NCBI GenBank assembly: GCA_036346225.1
Contig: JARFIW010000588.1
Location: 3,229,501-3,293,500 of the forward strand
DNA: 64,000 nt
Reading direction: 5' to 3'
Source of the DNA: Platerodrilus igneus
Taxonomy: Eukaryota > Arthropoda > Insecta > Coleoptera > Lycidae
Part shown: positions 47,301 to 57,954 of the stretch, piece after piece
Layout: each line of letters starts with the position of its first letter
How positions within the stretch are numbered: the stretch's first letter is position 1
The notes under the pieces: model-generated
What the model was told of the DNA's origin: nothing
Databases searched by the model: none
What the model saw: only the letters and a program-made list of their open reading frames with translations
Program-made: the position numbers and the translations under genes

Positions 47301-47759
47301 CATTTATAGGCCCGACCCTTTTGTTTGCGATTCGTTGACTCCACGTGCTGGGTGACACCAAGTGTCTTATCTCTTGTTATTTTGGGAAACTTTACCAATT
47401 GTGTGGTTTAATTGCATGGAGGATGCTCAATTTGTCACGTAATTTATTCTTATACCTAACATTTAATTCAGAATTTCCAGGAATCTTCGTTCATAAAATC
47501 ACGTATTATTGTTGTTGACTTTATTCTAATTTGAATGGAATAAATTTGGTGTTTATTTATTTTCTAGTTAAATTGGATTTTTGAACAAATGTAATACTTT
47601 TCTATCACGTACGCTTTTCAAATAATGCATAATTACTGCCTGCGTTTATGATGATATGTTAACGCACTTTTTGAATATTTATCTAGCCAATTCATACAGG
47701 TTTTTTATCGATTTAATTTCGATGCGTTTCGTTACATTTCTAAATTCTTATCTTTGCTC

Positions 47760-48118
47760 GAAGCTACTCTTGGATATGCGTTTAATCCCTTGTACTGCTA
47801 TATACAGTGTGCTCTCAACTAATAATATTTATAATGACCTATTTACTCTTCTAATATCTGTAATTATGTACTTTTGTTACTTGAGAGTTTCTTTTGTTTA
47901 TTCTACGACCCCTATGATTTAACCTACCCCTAAATTAACCCTATAATTACAGCAAAATATATACTTTTACTATAGATATCGGGAAAGTAATCAAACTTGT
48001 CAAATTAATTAAACACTCTTTTAATCATTCAAGCTTTTGATAAATTTATTATCTTCTTCAGGAATCTTATAAATGCATATGAAAATAATAATGTGTGCTA
48101 CTACTTAATACTACTTAA

Positions 48119-48124
<6 letters not shown>
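47760..48124. other. Sequence after the tandem repeat
   Basis: AT-rich, no gene recognised. It probably continues the block that the duplication interrupted at 43550. Confidence 0.4.
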
Positions 48125-48166
<42 letters not shown>

Positions 48167-50319
48167 CTCATATTTAGACCAGGGTAGAAAATTAAATAAT
48201 CACATCAAATAATTTTAATCACCGTGTAGAAGCTTTGGGAAGAGGTACGCTTTATTAAAACCGTGAAGCATAAAAGGTTATTAGTTTCATTAAACATAAG
48301 AGATTTAAATCATGTACAAGACGCTTTATATCAAAAGAAACAGTATTAACAAGCTCTACGGGTAATGTAATTATTCCTAAACAAATGGAAATTACGTGCA
48401 AAATTTATATTAATTAACCCTATTTTAAGTAACCGGTAGTAAAACAAAGTGTACACATAATAATTAATAGTTAACTTGTATTCGCTAAAATGAAAGGATA
48501 GAAGTCAATTTTAATTGGAGTTAATTAAACCATTATTAATAATAAGCATAAAAGTGTGAAAATCCAAGATTATAATACCAGAAAATAAAGCTCTGAGAAT
48601 TAATATTATTTTGAACACCTGCGTAGTTTAAATATCACGTACGGCGAAAATTGGGTAGATAACAAATGGTTTCAAAGAATCTTGAAGAAACCGTGGCTTA
48701 ATATTCACGAGAAGGTGCGATACGGGGTTATTAAACCCAGATAGTCCACATGGACTAAAATATAATCGATAATAAAGAATATCAATTTGCACCAATACGA
48801 ACAGGTTAGAAAAGGAAAGAGAAAATGCGTCAAGCAAAGACACATATAGTAAAAGGCGTGACTTAAGCAACGTCACGAGGGTCACGATTGGTTGAAAGTA
48901 GGATGCAAATATCAGAGGTAGAAACAACGATTTCTGTACAAAATTAATTAGTTTTTCTCGGACATGTTTTCGTGCCGTGTGAGAAGTTCTGAGATTTAAA
49001 TGGGGCGAGTGAAAAATTCGTAAAAACCGACGCGCGAGCGACGGACTGGGAACATGGCATGAGAAATTCTTCAGAATTACCCGTTTTGGGGAACAGACCG
49101 ACAGACAGGCTTTTTGCTATATATACCGAGGTGAATATAAACAAGGCCTCTTAGACTTTTGACTATTCGATGCGTTAAAAGCTCTTACATCCGCGACTTG
49201 ATTGAAGATGTTAAACAGTGCATTTTAGTTTGATAAAATAATTTAAAGTTTGCTCGTATATTTTAGTGATTCAAAATAGTTTGTTATTTACGTGCTAACA
49301 TGAATGTACTTCAGTGCACTTAGATACAAGGTAATAAAATTTAGTATCACGGTACCAATTAGCAAAATTTACAACGACAAATGTATACACAAAAGTAGGC
49401 AGTTTTGGCGTATCTTGGTGAAAGAAGCATGAATTTCTTTGCTATTTTTCGGGGGTGTTAATAATTAAATGGTTCAAATACGTGTCTGGATCCACGAAAG
49501 GGTCAGATATACACAGATGAGTTCCGGAAAAGCCCCGAAACAACTTTAAATAAATGGTGATGGAGAAAATTTTAAAAGCGTTGAGAATTAGAAGCCGTAA
49601 ATATAATCCTGTTGGAATGGTGTGATTAACTAAAGGGACGATGTACATTAAAGCTACGAGGACAGTAACCTTCAGGTAAATTATACTATTTTGTTTGACA
49701 TTTTGGTGTGTGTTGAATAACTTTATTATACTATTTTGTTTGACATTTTTGTGTGTGTTGAATTACTTGATAATTGATTTACTTTAAATGGACATTAGTG
49801 AAATTGTACTAACCATAAAATTTTAATGTTAAGATGAAATTTGCTTGTATAAGTAGAAAGGTGTATTTAGTATTGATGTTCTGGATTATGATGAAATTTT
49901 AGGTATGTCTTTGAGCTCAATTAGACGAACCTGGTTAATTAACGTAAAGGGTGGTAGATGCTCCCTTTTACTCTGCATATATTGTTATATTAATTAGTAG
50001 GCATCCTACAAGGATTTTAATTCTGGATGCACGTTAAAATGATAATAAAATTAATCTTGAAATTCTTTTTAAAACTGATATTTATGCTGAATTTTAATCT
50101 TGAAATTTTAATGTATTGTGAATATTGATGTAAATAGAGTTGACGTTGATGTTTGTGGTAGGAATGTGTTGTTTAATTTTATGAATGAGGAGGTTTATAA
50201 AATTAGGTGAGCAGCTGAAGCGAAACCAGGATCACAGCAGTTTATGACGCCCAATCGGTGGGACTAGAATTTTTTTGTTGAAAGGACCCAGTTCCCGCAT
50301 TCAAAGGAGTATATCACAG

Positions 50320-50357
<38 letters not shown>
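48125..50357 (+). repeat. Module: (TA)n, about 2-kb LTR-like block, primer-site motif, (TA)n
   Basis: (TA)n 48125-48164; LTR-like block with promoter-like CTATATATACCGAGG at about 49117; duplicated TTATACTATTTTGTTTGACATTTT (49678 and 49727). Primer-site-like TATGACGCCCAATCGGTGGG is at 50243-50262, and ATCACAGCAATATATA leads to (TA)n at 50322-50357. Same layout as 21358-23570. No coding frame recognised. Confidence 0.55.
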
Positions 50358-50362
<5 letters not shown>

Positions 50363-50890
50363 CGATCCACTATTAGGCAACCCGTCAAACATACCAACGT
50401 CCGAGGCACAGTGTATTCTCCAGGATTCGAGAATTCTTCTAGAAAATACTAGATAATGAGTCATATCTTTAATTCAGGGCATATATATAAGGCCGCTTAT
50501 GAATGTAAGAGTTAGTCTATACTTGAATGTCTAATATAAATTATATGGTGTACAGTAAACGTAGTTGAGCTTTTAGGACTTCAAGAATATACATAAGTGT
50601 TATATGCTGTGTCTAATGTACATGCAGCTTGTCTATACATAAATAAATAGAAGTGTATAAATAAATAGTTGTGTTAGTGTTGTTAATGGACCTATGGTAA
50701 AGAAGTTAGTTTAAGAAGATATTAGTGCTTGTAAATTCATTAGTGTGATAGTGCTTCATTGTTAATTGGACTAAAAACATTTATAAATAAGGCATATACT
50801 GTTAATTAGACTTGGGAACAGTGAGTAATAAAGACTATTGTTATTGCTTGTTTTTAAATTAAAGAAAAGCGGTAGCAGTAGCTCGCTTCA
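50358..50890 (+). repeat. Gypsy 5' LTR
   Basis: TGTTGCGATCC to GCTCGCTTCA, 533 bp, matching 57329-57858 with few substitutions and small indels. Contains TATATATAAGGCC (about 50480-50493) as a likely TATA box and several AATAAA strings before the end. Confidence 0.95.
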
Positions 50891-50891
50891 C

Positions 50892-50908
50892 TGGTGTCAG
50901 GTGCGGGG
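50892..50908 (+). promoter_or_regulatory. Gypsy primer-binding site, tRNA-Leu-like
   Basis: TGGTGTCAGGTGCGGGG begins one base after the LTR. TGGTGTCAG plus a G-rich end resembles the tRNA-Leu primer sites of many insect Gypsy elements, with a few mismatches. Confidence 0.65.
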
Positions 50909-50963
50909 TATATAGTGATTAATTTAAAAGGAGAATACACAAGTCTAAAGATATTTAAGTAGT

Positions 50964-52110
50964 TTGTATATGCCAGTTACAAGAAGTCAAAGTAAAATGG
51001 AGGCAGAAAGTTTAATGAATTTCCTCAAGGATTTTAAATCCGGTATGGAGGAGAAGTTGGCTAAACTGGAATTGACACTTGGTGAAAATGCCGAGAAAAT
51101 AGAGGAAAAGTTGAGTGAAAATGCCGCGAAAATGGAAGAAAAGTTAAGTGAAAATACAGCCACGTTTGAACGAAGATTAATGGAAAGCTCCATTGCATTG
51201 AAAGCAGATTTCACTGAACAGGTAAAAACAGTTGAGCAAAAGTTGGACAGTAAATTGGTAAAAATGGAAGAAGATGTGATGAGGCTGCAAGAACAAATGA
51301 TTTCACTAACAACACGGCCACTTGAAATAGCAAATCAAGTTGTAAATGAGAACATTCCAGAAATAAGAACCATGGAAAGAAGCGAGTCCATACCGTCTAA
51401 ATTTAAAGTGAAACCACCTACATTCGATGGCAAAACACCTTGGCCCACATATTTGAAACGATTTGAAGCTGCGGCAATAGCCAACGGTTGGTGCAACAAA
51501 GAGAAGGCTATCTCCTTAATAGTGGCCTTACGGGGGGAAGCTCTTAACATCTTACAAACGATTACCGATCATCAGCAGAATGATTACGGCCTCTTAACAT
51601 CGAAGCTTGAGATGAGATATGGAGATGCTCACCTTCAACAGGTTTACCACGCACAAGTTAAGAACCGCTCGCAAAAGACAAGCGAAAGCCTGCAAGAATT
51701 CGAAACTGACATCGCCAAATTAGTTAGATTGGCATATCCAACGGCACCAGATAGTTTCCTCGAACAACTGGCTGTACAAACATTTGTGAATGGCGTTAAA
51801 GATGGCGAAATACAGCAAGCGCTAAGATTAGCACGGCCAAAAATGTTAGATGATGCACTGGCCCATGCGCTTGAATTTGAAGCAGCTAAGCAGGCGTCAC
51901 ACATGATGTCACAAAGTTTGGTCTGCATTAGAAGAACCTGAGCAATCGCAGAACAGCATAGATGAAATAGTCAACCGTCTGGCGGAAAGACTGGAAAGAC
52001 AACAACCGCGGAGATGGCGTTTGCGATGCTGGAGCTGCGGTGAAGTTGGTCATTTACAGAGACGCTGCACTCAACCAGCAAAACAACCGGTTGAGCAGCA
52101 GGAAAACTAA
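50964..52110 (+). pseudogene. Gypsy gag with CCHC zinc knuckle
   Basis: The frame from MYMPVTRSQSKMEAES runs to 51941. Residues about 12-115 are strongly charged and heptad-like with repeated KLSEN/KMEEK units, predicting a long coiled coil. A capsid-like part follows (FDGKTPWPTYLKRFEAAA, ALRGEALNILQTI, YHAQVKNRSQKTSESLQEF). Near 51920 a one-base shift moves the zinc knuckle CWSCGEVGHLQRRC (C-x2-C-x4-H-x4-C) into the next frame, ending at TAA 52108-52110. Gag would form the particle and bind RNA. Confidence 0.9.
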
Positions 52111-52187
52111 AGCTAGTCGACGTAAGGGGGCGAACGTCGACAGCACAACGTAGTGCCCCGGAGATTATCATCCGTGCTGCATCGTCG

Positions 52188-52706
52188 ATGGGGAGTCTGG
52201 ACAGCATTTATATCGATGGTAGAATTAATGGTAGGGTTGTCCGATTACTTGTAGATACAGAAGCGACAAGAACTATTATGAGACCAGATTTGGTTGGTTG
52301 TGGAAAAGTGCTACCTGTATCGGTGTGTCTCCGAACGGCAAGTGGTGAGAAGATTGGTACTCACGAAGAGACTGCCGTTATATTGACAATTAGGGACAAA
52401 TTAATTAATCATCGAGTGTTGGTAGCTAAAATTACAGAAGAAGTGATCTTGGGAATGGATCTCATGAGAGAATATGGGTTTCATGTAAACATGAAAGAAA
52501 ATGTGCTTCGGATAGATGATGATGAGATTCCATTTCAAGGTAGGAATAACCAGACGATGCAAGTTTAAATGATTTGTGATATGAAAATACCCGAGAAGGC
52601 GAAAATGATAGTAATGGGACGCCCGGATGGTACGCTCCGGGAAGGACAAGTATGCATGATGGAAGCAACTGCATCGGGAATCGGTCAGGAGGGACTACTG
52701 ATTGGA
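52188..52706 (+). pseudogene. Gypsy aspartic protease, mutated active site
   Basis: The segment VVRLLVDTEATRTIMRPD holds the retropepsin active site, but the conserved glycine of D-T-G is glutamate here. LRTASGEKIGTH and the ILGMDLM motif (the I/L-LG-D/M flap-distal signature) follow. A TAA at 52566-52568 ends the frame, while recognisable sequence continues to the insertion border at 52706. Such a change should abolish catalysis. Confidence 0.85.
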
Positions 52707-52710
52707 AGAA

Positions 52711-54496
52711 TGTAATTAAAATAAAATTTTTGTAAATTTATCCTGGTGACTATCAGCTATATACTAAAGCTCTCTATTTTAATCTGATATCACTAGGTCG
52801 AGTATTTCTTCTTTAAACTCCAAGCCCAGGGTAATGTCGGATGGAAAACGGCTATAGACAAAGAAAACTCTTAAGGGTTAAACGGCTAGTAGAGTGTTAG
52901 CTCTGGGTAGATCATGAGCATGGGTCATGGGTGGATAACTGACCAAAAATAGTTTTAATAGGCGCCACCGTATTTTTTAATACAAGTGCCAACAAAATTT
53001 AACTGTGTTTGTATAAGGAAATGCGGAAACCTTATGTTAACACCACTATCTTAGCCATAAAACTTGAATTTCACTCTTTATCACACACTTACCAAAACAT
53101 CAACCACCAGTTGTTAAACAGTTGTCTCAGCTGTACCTGTGAACAAACAAAACACCACATGGACACCATTTGTGTCCTTAAAAGCATATGCCCAAAAATA
53201 TAATAAGAGAATTTAAACATCTATGAAATACTAAAGGCATTTATTTTCTTCTCTCTATCTGTTTTTCTTAAGGAGGATTTGCTCTAGTTTACTTTTTCAT
53301 ACTTTAAATATTGAATAATAAAACGACTTTATGAAAACAAAAGGAATTCTATTCATATGGAAATCTGACTATATACATGCGACTGCAATACATATGTTTA
53401 CTATTTTGTCATTAATTTTAAAAAAAGAATTTTGTATAATTTAACCTTCAGAATAAATACGTATAAATTAATCGTTTCTATAAAATTTAGTTTAAGCAAA
53501 TATGTCATAATTTATTAGTTCCTAACACAGGATTTTATTTTTACTATAATCATAGAAGCGCTTCCTTGACCATTCACAAAAAAATTCGATCGTCAGGACA
53601 ATAACGACCTTAAAATGTAACTACTCAATTTTAACGGTAATCTACTAAAAGAATATACGTGAATTTCAGTATCAATAAAAGACTTTTACATGACGTGCAT
53701 GTTTTTCAATTAAACAAAATATAAAATTAAATCAAGACTGCGTCTGGCGTTTAGATTCTGAATATTTCAACACATTGTGTGCTTGTACAAGTGACTGACA
53801 ACCTAGATATTTATACGTTGTTTTACAAACTTTAAGAAAGTACTTTATATTTTCTGTTACTCTAATAATTAACGTAGAAAATTTCATAATAATTTACTAT
53901 AGCTTCAAACACTCACGTGTAGACAAAAGAACTGCAGGTGGAAAATCACGACCTCAGCTGTTGTATTTATTTCATCGTATTAGTCATCAGTTAGATTGAA
54001 GTGTCAAGGTTCTTTGTAACATCAACCATTTCCATACTGCGCAGTTAGATAAAAGGACGAAACCATAGCTGTTTACCATTAATTACTGTGACGGAAAATT
54101 ATTATAATTTACATTGAAAACCGTTGCTGTAAACCTGTCCATATGATATTGCATGTATTAAAATGATGTATATTATCAATCCATTTTCTCAGCTCAAGTT
54201 TTCTTCTTCACTCGATTAGATGCCTCGTGTTTCTGACGGGTCATCATCTTGACTTTATCTCTCGTCTACAAAAAGCGGCTTCACTCTAGGACGTTGGAGA
54301 CCAAAGTGCCGGTTATCAACTTGACAGCGCTTGGTAACAAGCTTTAGAATATATATCTTCTAGAATCCATGTGTTATTATGAACATTATACTTTAATTTT
54401 TATTGGCTGAATATTTACGAATTAAATACTTTAAAATTTATTTGTTTAATTATTAATTTATTAGGCTAGGTGTAACTAGAAAAAAAATACGTTACA
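52711..54496 (-). mobile_element. 1.8-kb insertion in the Gypsy element, solo-LTR-like
   Basis: Flanked by AGAA (52707-52710 and 54497-54500); removing it rejoins the pol frame (DWKN/LIGR to LVKSQN). Ends on the minus strand are TGTAACG and TTAATTACA, that is TG...CA with a 4-bp duplication, which suits a solo LTR of an LTR element. No coding frame above 64 codons. Younger than the Gypsy host element. Confidence 0.7.
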
Positions 54497-54500
54497 AGAA

Positions 54501-55627
54501 CGCTGGTAAAATCTCAAAATATGGTACCAGTAAGGGTGCTGAACATTAATCCGCATACGGTGACCCTGAAGAAAAACACGATTGTGGGAAGTTGCATTCC
54601 AGTATGCCATATTAAACGTTGTGTGGACGACACGAAAGATAAACCAGCCAACGGTTGCTCACAGAAATTGCTGGATATGTTAATACCTTCGTGTCAAGGA
54701 TTAAACGACGACCAACTGGGCAACTTCAAAGAGCTGGTCGGACGATATCAAAGTGTGTTTGCACTGGATGATAGTGAGAAAGGAAGGACGAATGTTGGGC
54801 AACACAAGATCAATACTGGAGATGCGCAACCGATAAGACAACACCCCAGGCGGCTTCCTTTGGCAAAACGTAAAGAAGCCGAGCAAATTATCACCGATAT
54901 GGAAGAACAGGGAGTGATTGAACCCTCGAATAGTCCATGGGCATCCCCGGTAGTGCTTGTCAAGAAAAAAAACGGGTCGACAAGGTTTTGTGTAGACTAT
55001 CGACGGCTTAACAATGTGACAAAGAAAGATAGCTATCCTTTGCCCAGAATTGATGACACCTTGAGTAGTCTATCCGTATCTAAATGGTTTTCGACCTTGG
55101 ACTTGAAAAACGGATACTGGCAGGTAGGCTTGGAGCCAAACGATAAAGAAAAGACTGCGTTTACAATTGGAACTGGATTATGGCAGTTCAAGGTCATGCC
55201 ATTTGGATTATGCAATGCCCCTGCTACTTTTGAACGGTTGATGGAGTCGATACTGCGTGGACTGTCTTGGAAGACATGTCTGGTGTACCTAGACGACGTG
55301 ATTGTGTTAGGCCGATCTTTTGAAGAACACCTTAAGAACCTAGAGGAGATATTCCAAAGATTACGGGGGGCAAACCTTACATTGAGCCCCAAGAAGTGTC
55401 ACCTGTTTGGAAAGGAGGTGAAATACCTAGGACATGTCGTTTCGGCGACCGGAATAAGAGCTGACCCTGACAAAATAGAAACGGTACAAAAGTGGCCTAC
55501 ACCAGCAGATATACACCAACTACGCAGTTTTCTAGGATTGTGCACATATTACCGACGCTTTATACTTGGGATTGCGAACATTGCCAAACCGTTAACGAAA
55601 TTAAACCGAAGATGGACAAGAATATGA
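54501..55627 (+). pseudogene. Gypsy reverse transcriptase
   Basis: Open from the insertion border to 55627. Motifs in order: HPRRLPLAKRKEAEQII, GVIEPSNSPWASPVVLVKKK, RFCVDYRRLNNVT, YPLPRIDDTL, FSTLDLKNGYWQV (motif A), FKVMPFGLCNAPATFERLM (motif B), CLVYLDDVIVLG (catalytic Y-L-D-D), KKCHLFGKEVKYLGHVVS and LRSFLGLCTYYRRFI. The polymerase itself looks intact, but one extra A near 55603 shifts the frame just before RNase H. Confidence 0.95.
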
Positions 55628-56521
55628 TTGGAATAACGACTGCCACAGTGCATTTGAACAACTGAAACGGCGACTGGTTACAGCACCAATTTTGAGTTAT
55701 CCACGAATGGAGGCGAAATTTGTGTTGGATACCGATGCCAGTAACACAGCTATAGAAGGCGTTTTCTCTCAAGTGCAAGACGGACAAGAAAAAGTTATTG
55801 GATATTTCAGCAAGGTCTTGTCGCGGCCAGAAAGGAATTATTGTGTGACAAGAAGGGAGTTGTTGGCCGTCGTCAAATCCGTAGAGCACTTTTATAAGTA
55901 CTTATACGGCCGTAAATTCCTGTTGAAAACAGACCATGCTGCACTGAAATGGTTACTGCAGTTTCGAAATCCTGAAGTGCAAGTGGCAAGGTGGATAGAG
56001 CGGTTGCAGGAATATGACTTTGACACAGAACATCGGGTAGGAACTAGCCATTGGAATGCAGACGCTCTGTCATGGAGACCTTGTCCGGTAGACTGCAATC
56101 ATTGCTTCAAGATGGAGGAGAAAATAAGTGTCATCCATAGAATGACAGTGACCGATGATACTTGGCAACCCGAAAAAATACGAGAAGACCAGGAGAATGA
56201 CGCCGAATTGGGACGTATTATTAAGTGGAAAAATAGAGGACAACGACTAGCTTTGGAAGAAATTAGTATTTTAAGTAGAAGCCTGAAGGCATACTGGGCA
56301 CAGTGGGACTCCTTGATGATGGAAAATAGAATCTTGAAACGACGCCTAGAATTTGAAGGTGGCACTGAGAGACTTCAAGTGATAGTGCCGAGAAACAGAG
56401 TGCCGGAAGCGTTGCAGCACTTGCACGCTGGTATTTCCGGAGGGTACTTCGGCGTGAAAAGAACTCCCGAAAGAGCGAGAGAAAGATTCTATTGGGTGAA
56501 CTACAAAGACAATGGCCCGTA
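55628..56521 (+). pseudogene. Gypsy RNase H and integrase zinc-binding end
   Basis: In the restored phase the frame has FVLDTDASNTAIEGVFSQ, GYFSKVLSRPERNYCVTRRELLAVV and LLKTDHAALKWL (D, E, D of RNase H), then HRVGTSHWNADALSWRP. Next come LEFEGGTERLQVIVPRN, LQHLHAGISGGYFGVKRT and RERFYWVNYKDN, the start of the integrase HHCC domain. It then jumps to GP and TAG at 56520-56522. The second half of the zinc domain and the whole DDE core (several hundred bases or more) are missing. Confidence 0.92.
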
Positions 56522-56525
56522 GGAA

Positions 56526-57287
56526 GTGATGAAAAGGATCAATGATGTAGTGTACCGGATCAGAAAATTTCCTCGTGATAAACCGAAAGTGGTACACTTT
56601 GACCGTTTAACAGCCTACGCTGGGAATAACCGGGAAGACTCGAATAATGATAATGGTGTTCGACAAGTTATTAATCATGAGCCAAATGTAGATTTTGAGA
56701 GCTTTATGGCGGCGTATGGTGGTTCCGCTAAGGCGAGATTTGGCGTTGTTGTTGAAAAACAGCAAGATCTGTTTAGAGCACCAGAAGAGTATTCCCTTGC
56801 ACATTGCGTGGCTCAAGATTTGGCAATGTCAAGGGAAATAGCTGTTGTTTTCAAGAAAATGTTTGGATGTGTGGATGAATTAGTACAACAGCAGCCAACT
56901 GTAGGAAAAGCTTTGGTTCCTCAAGATAAAAATCGTTATGTTTACTATCTGGTCACCAAAAATTCTTCATGGCAAAGACCTAGTTATGGACATCTATGGG
57001 AAACTTTGCTAAATCTTAAGGCGCAGATGATGGAAAATGGAGTAACGAGACTAGCGCTGCCCAAGCTGGGCTGTGGACTGGATCACTTAGATTGGAGGAT
57101 AGTCCGAAATATGCTAGAAGTAGTTTTCCAGGGAACCAACGTCCTGGTCCTTGTTTGTTGTTATCAACCGGTTGCCTACCAAAACCAAGAAAAGAGTGTT
57201 GACTGTTACTTCCAACGACGCGGTGGATGCATCAGAGGAGATAGCTGCCGATACCGTCATCAGTCATCGAATCGGGCGTCAAAATAG
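56526..57287 (+). CDS. GPY/F module fused to OARD1/TARG1-like macrodomain and CCCH zinc finger
   Basis: 253 codons, in the same frame as the RNase H segment and separated from it by a single TAG where the Tyr of GPY is expected. Residues 1-32 (KRINDVVYRI, KVVHFDRLTAY) are the integrase GPY/F end. Residues about 74-215 resemble OARD1/TARG1: DLFRAPEEYSLAHCVAQDL, IAVVFKKMFGCVDELV, YVYYLVTK, LPKLGCGLDHLDW. The likely catalytic pair is Lys145 and Asp186, 41 apart as in TARG1 (Lys84, Asp125 from the literature). Residues 227-245 form C-x7-C-x5-C-x3-H. TARG1 removes ADP-ribose from acidic residues and DNA; activity here is inferred. Confidence 0.88.
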   Translation: MMKRINDVVYRIRKFPRDKPKVVHFDRLTAYAGNNREDSNNDNGVRQVINHEPNVDFESFMAAYGGSAKARFGVVVEKQQDLFRAPEEYSLAHCVAQDLAMSREIAVVFKKMFGCVDELVQQQPTVGKALVPQDKNRYVYYLVTKNSSWQRPSYGHLWETLLNLKAQMMENGVTRLALPKLGCGLDHLDWRIVRNMLEVVFQGTNVLVLVCCYQPVAYQNQEKSVDCYFQRRGGCIRGDSCRYRHQSSNRASK

Positions 57288-57315
57288 ATTTACAGTTACG
57301 AGACGTAACGGTTTT

Positions 57316-57328
57316 AAAGAGGGGGCAG
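57316..57328 (+). promoter_or_regulatory. Gypsy polypurine tract
   Basis: TTAAAGAGGGGGCAG directly before the 3' LTR; plus-strand DNA primer site. Confidence 0.85.
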
Positions 57329-57856
57329 TGTTGCGATCCACTATTAGGCAACCCGTGAAACATACCAACGCCCGAGGCACAGTGTATTCTCCAGGATTCG
57401 AGAATTCTTCTAGAAAATACTAGATAATGAGTCATATCTTTAATTCAGGGTATATATAAGACCGCTTATGAATGTAAGAGTTAGTCTATACTAGAATATC
57501 TAATATAAATTATATCGTGTACAGTAAACGTAGTTGAGCTTTTAGGAGTTCAAGAATATACATAAATGTTATATCTAATGTACATGCAGCTTGTAGTATA
57601 CATAAATAGACAAAGTGTAAAATAAATAAATAGTTGTGTTAGTGTTGTTAATGGACTATGGTAAAGAAGTTAGTTTAAGAAGATATTAGTGCTTGTAAAT
57701 TGATTAGTGTAATAGTGCTTCATTGTTAAGTAAGTGGACTGAAAACATCTATAAATAAGACATATACTGTTAATTAGACTTGGGAACAGTGAGTAATAAA
57801 GACTATTGTTATTACTTGTTTCTAAATTAAAGAAACGCGGTAGCAATAGCCCGCTT

Positions 57857-57858
<2 letters not shown>
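57329..57858 (+). repeat. Gypsy 3' LTR
   Basis: 530 bp, TGTTGCGATCC to GCCCGCTTCA. Contains TATATATAAGACCG as TATA box and matches 50358-50890. Confidence 0.95.

Positions 57859-57908
<50 letters not shown>
57859..57908. repeat. (TA)n microsatellite
   Basis: Right part of the TA tract into which the Gypsy element inserted; the left part is 50322-50357. Confidence 0.9.
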
Positions 57909-57910
<2 letters not shown>

Positions 57911-57954
57911 TTTATCCTATTTCAAACAATATGTAATTAGTAAAATTAAAAATT

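Larger units (their letters stand above)
43552..47759. repeat. Tandem duplication, unit 2
   Basis: Second copy of 39139-43550. The junction is CTTTGCTC followed directly by TAGTTGTAACAG at 43551. After 47759 the sequence leaves the repeat (GAAGCTACTCTTGG). Confidence 0.9.
50358..57858 (+). mobile_element. Gypsy-type LTR retrotransposon carrying a macrodomain
   Basis: LTRs 50358-50890 and 57329-57858, primer site, gag, protease, RT, RNase H, integrase ends, a macrodomain with a CCCH finger, and a purine tract, all on the plus strand. It lies inside a (TA)n tract (ATAT on both sides, so the target duplication is uninformative). A 1.8-kb insertion (52711-54496) splits it. Lesions: gag frameshift, protease DTG to DTE, one-base insertion between RT and RNase H, deleted integrase core, and a stop in GPY. 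RT before RNase H before integrase places it in Ty3/Gypsy. Confidence 0.95.

Noticed and set aside
50987..51214. Minus-strand frame with repeated Phe-Ser-Leu-Asn units
   Set aside because: Antisense of the gag coiled-coil repeats.
51971..52207. Minus-strand frame opposite the gag zinc knuckle
   Set aside because: The plus strand encodes the CCHC motif; the minus frame is a shadow.
56745..57170. Host OARD1 gene
   Set aside because: The frame is continuous with the integrase GPY/F module, has no introns of its own and lies between pol and the 3' LTR.
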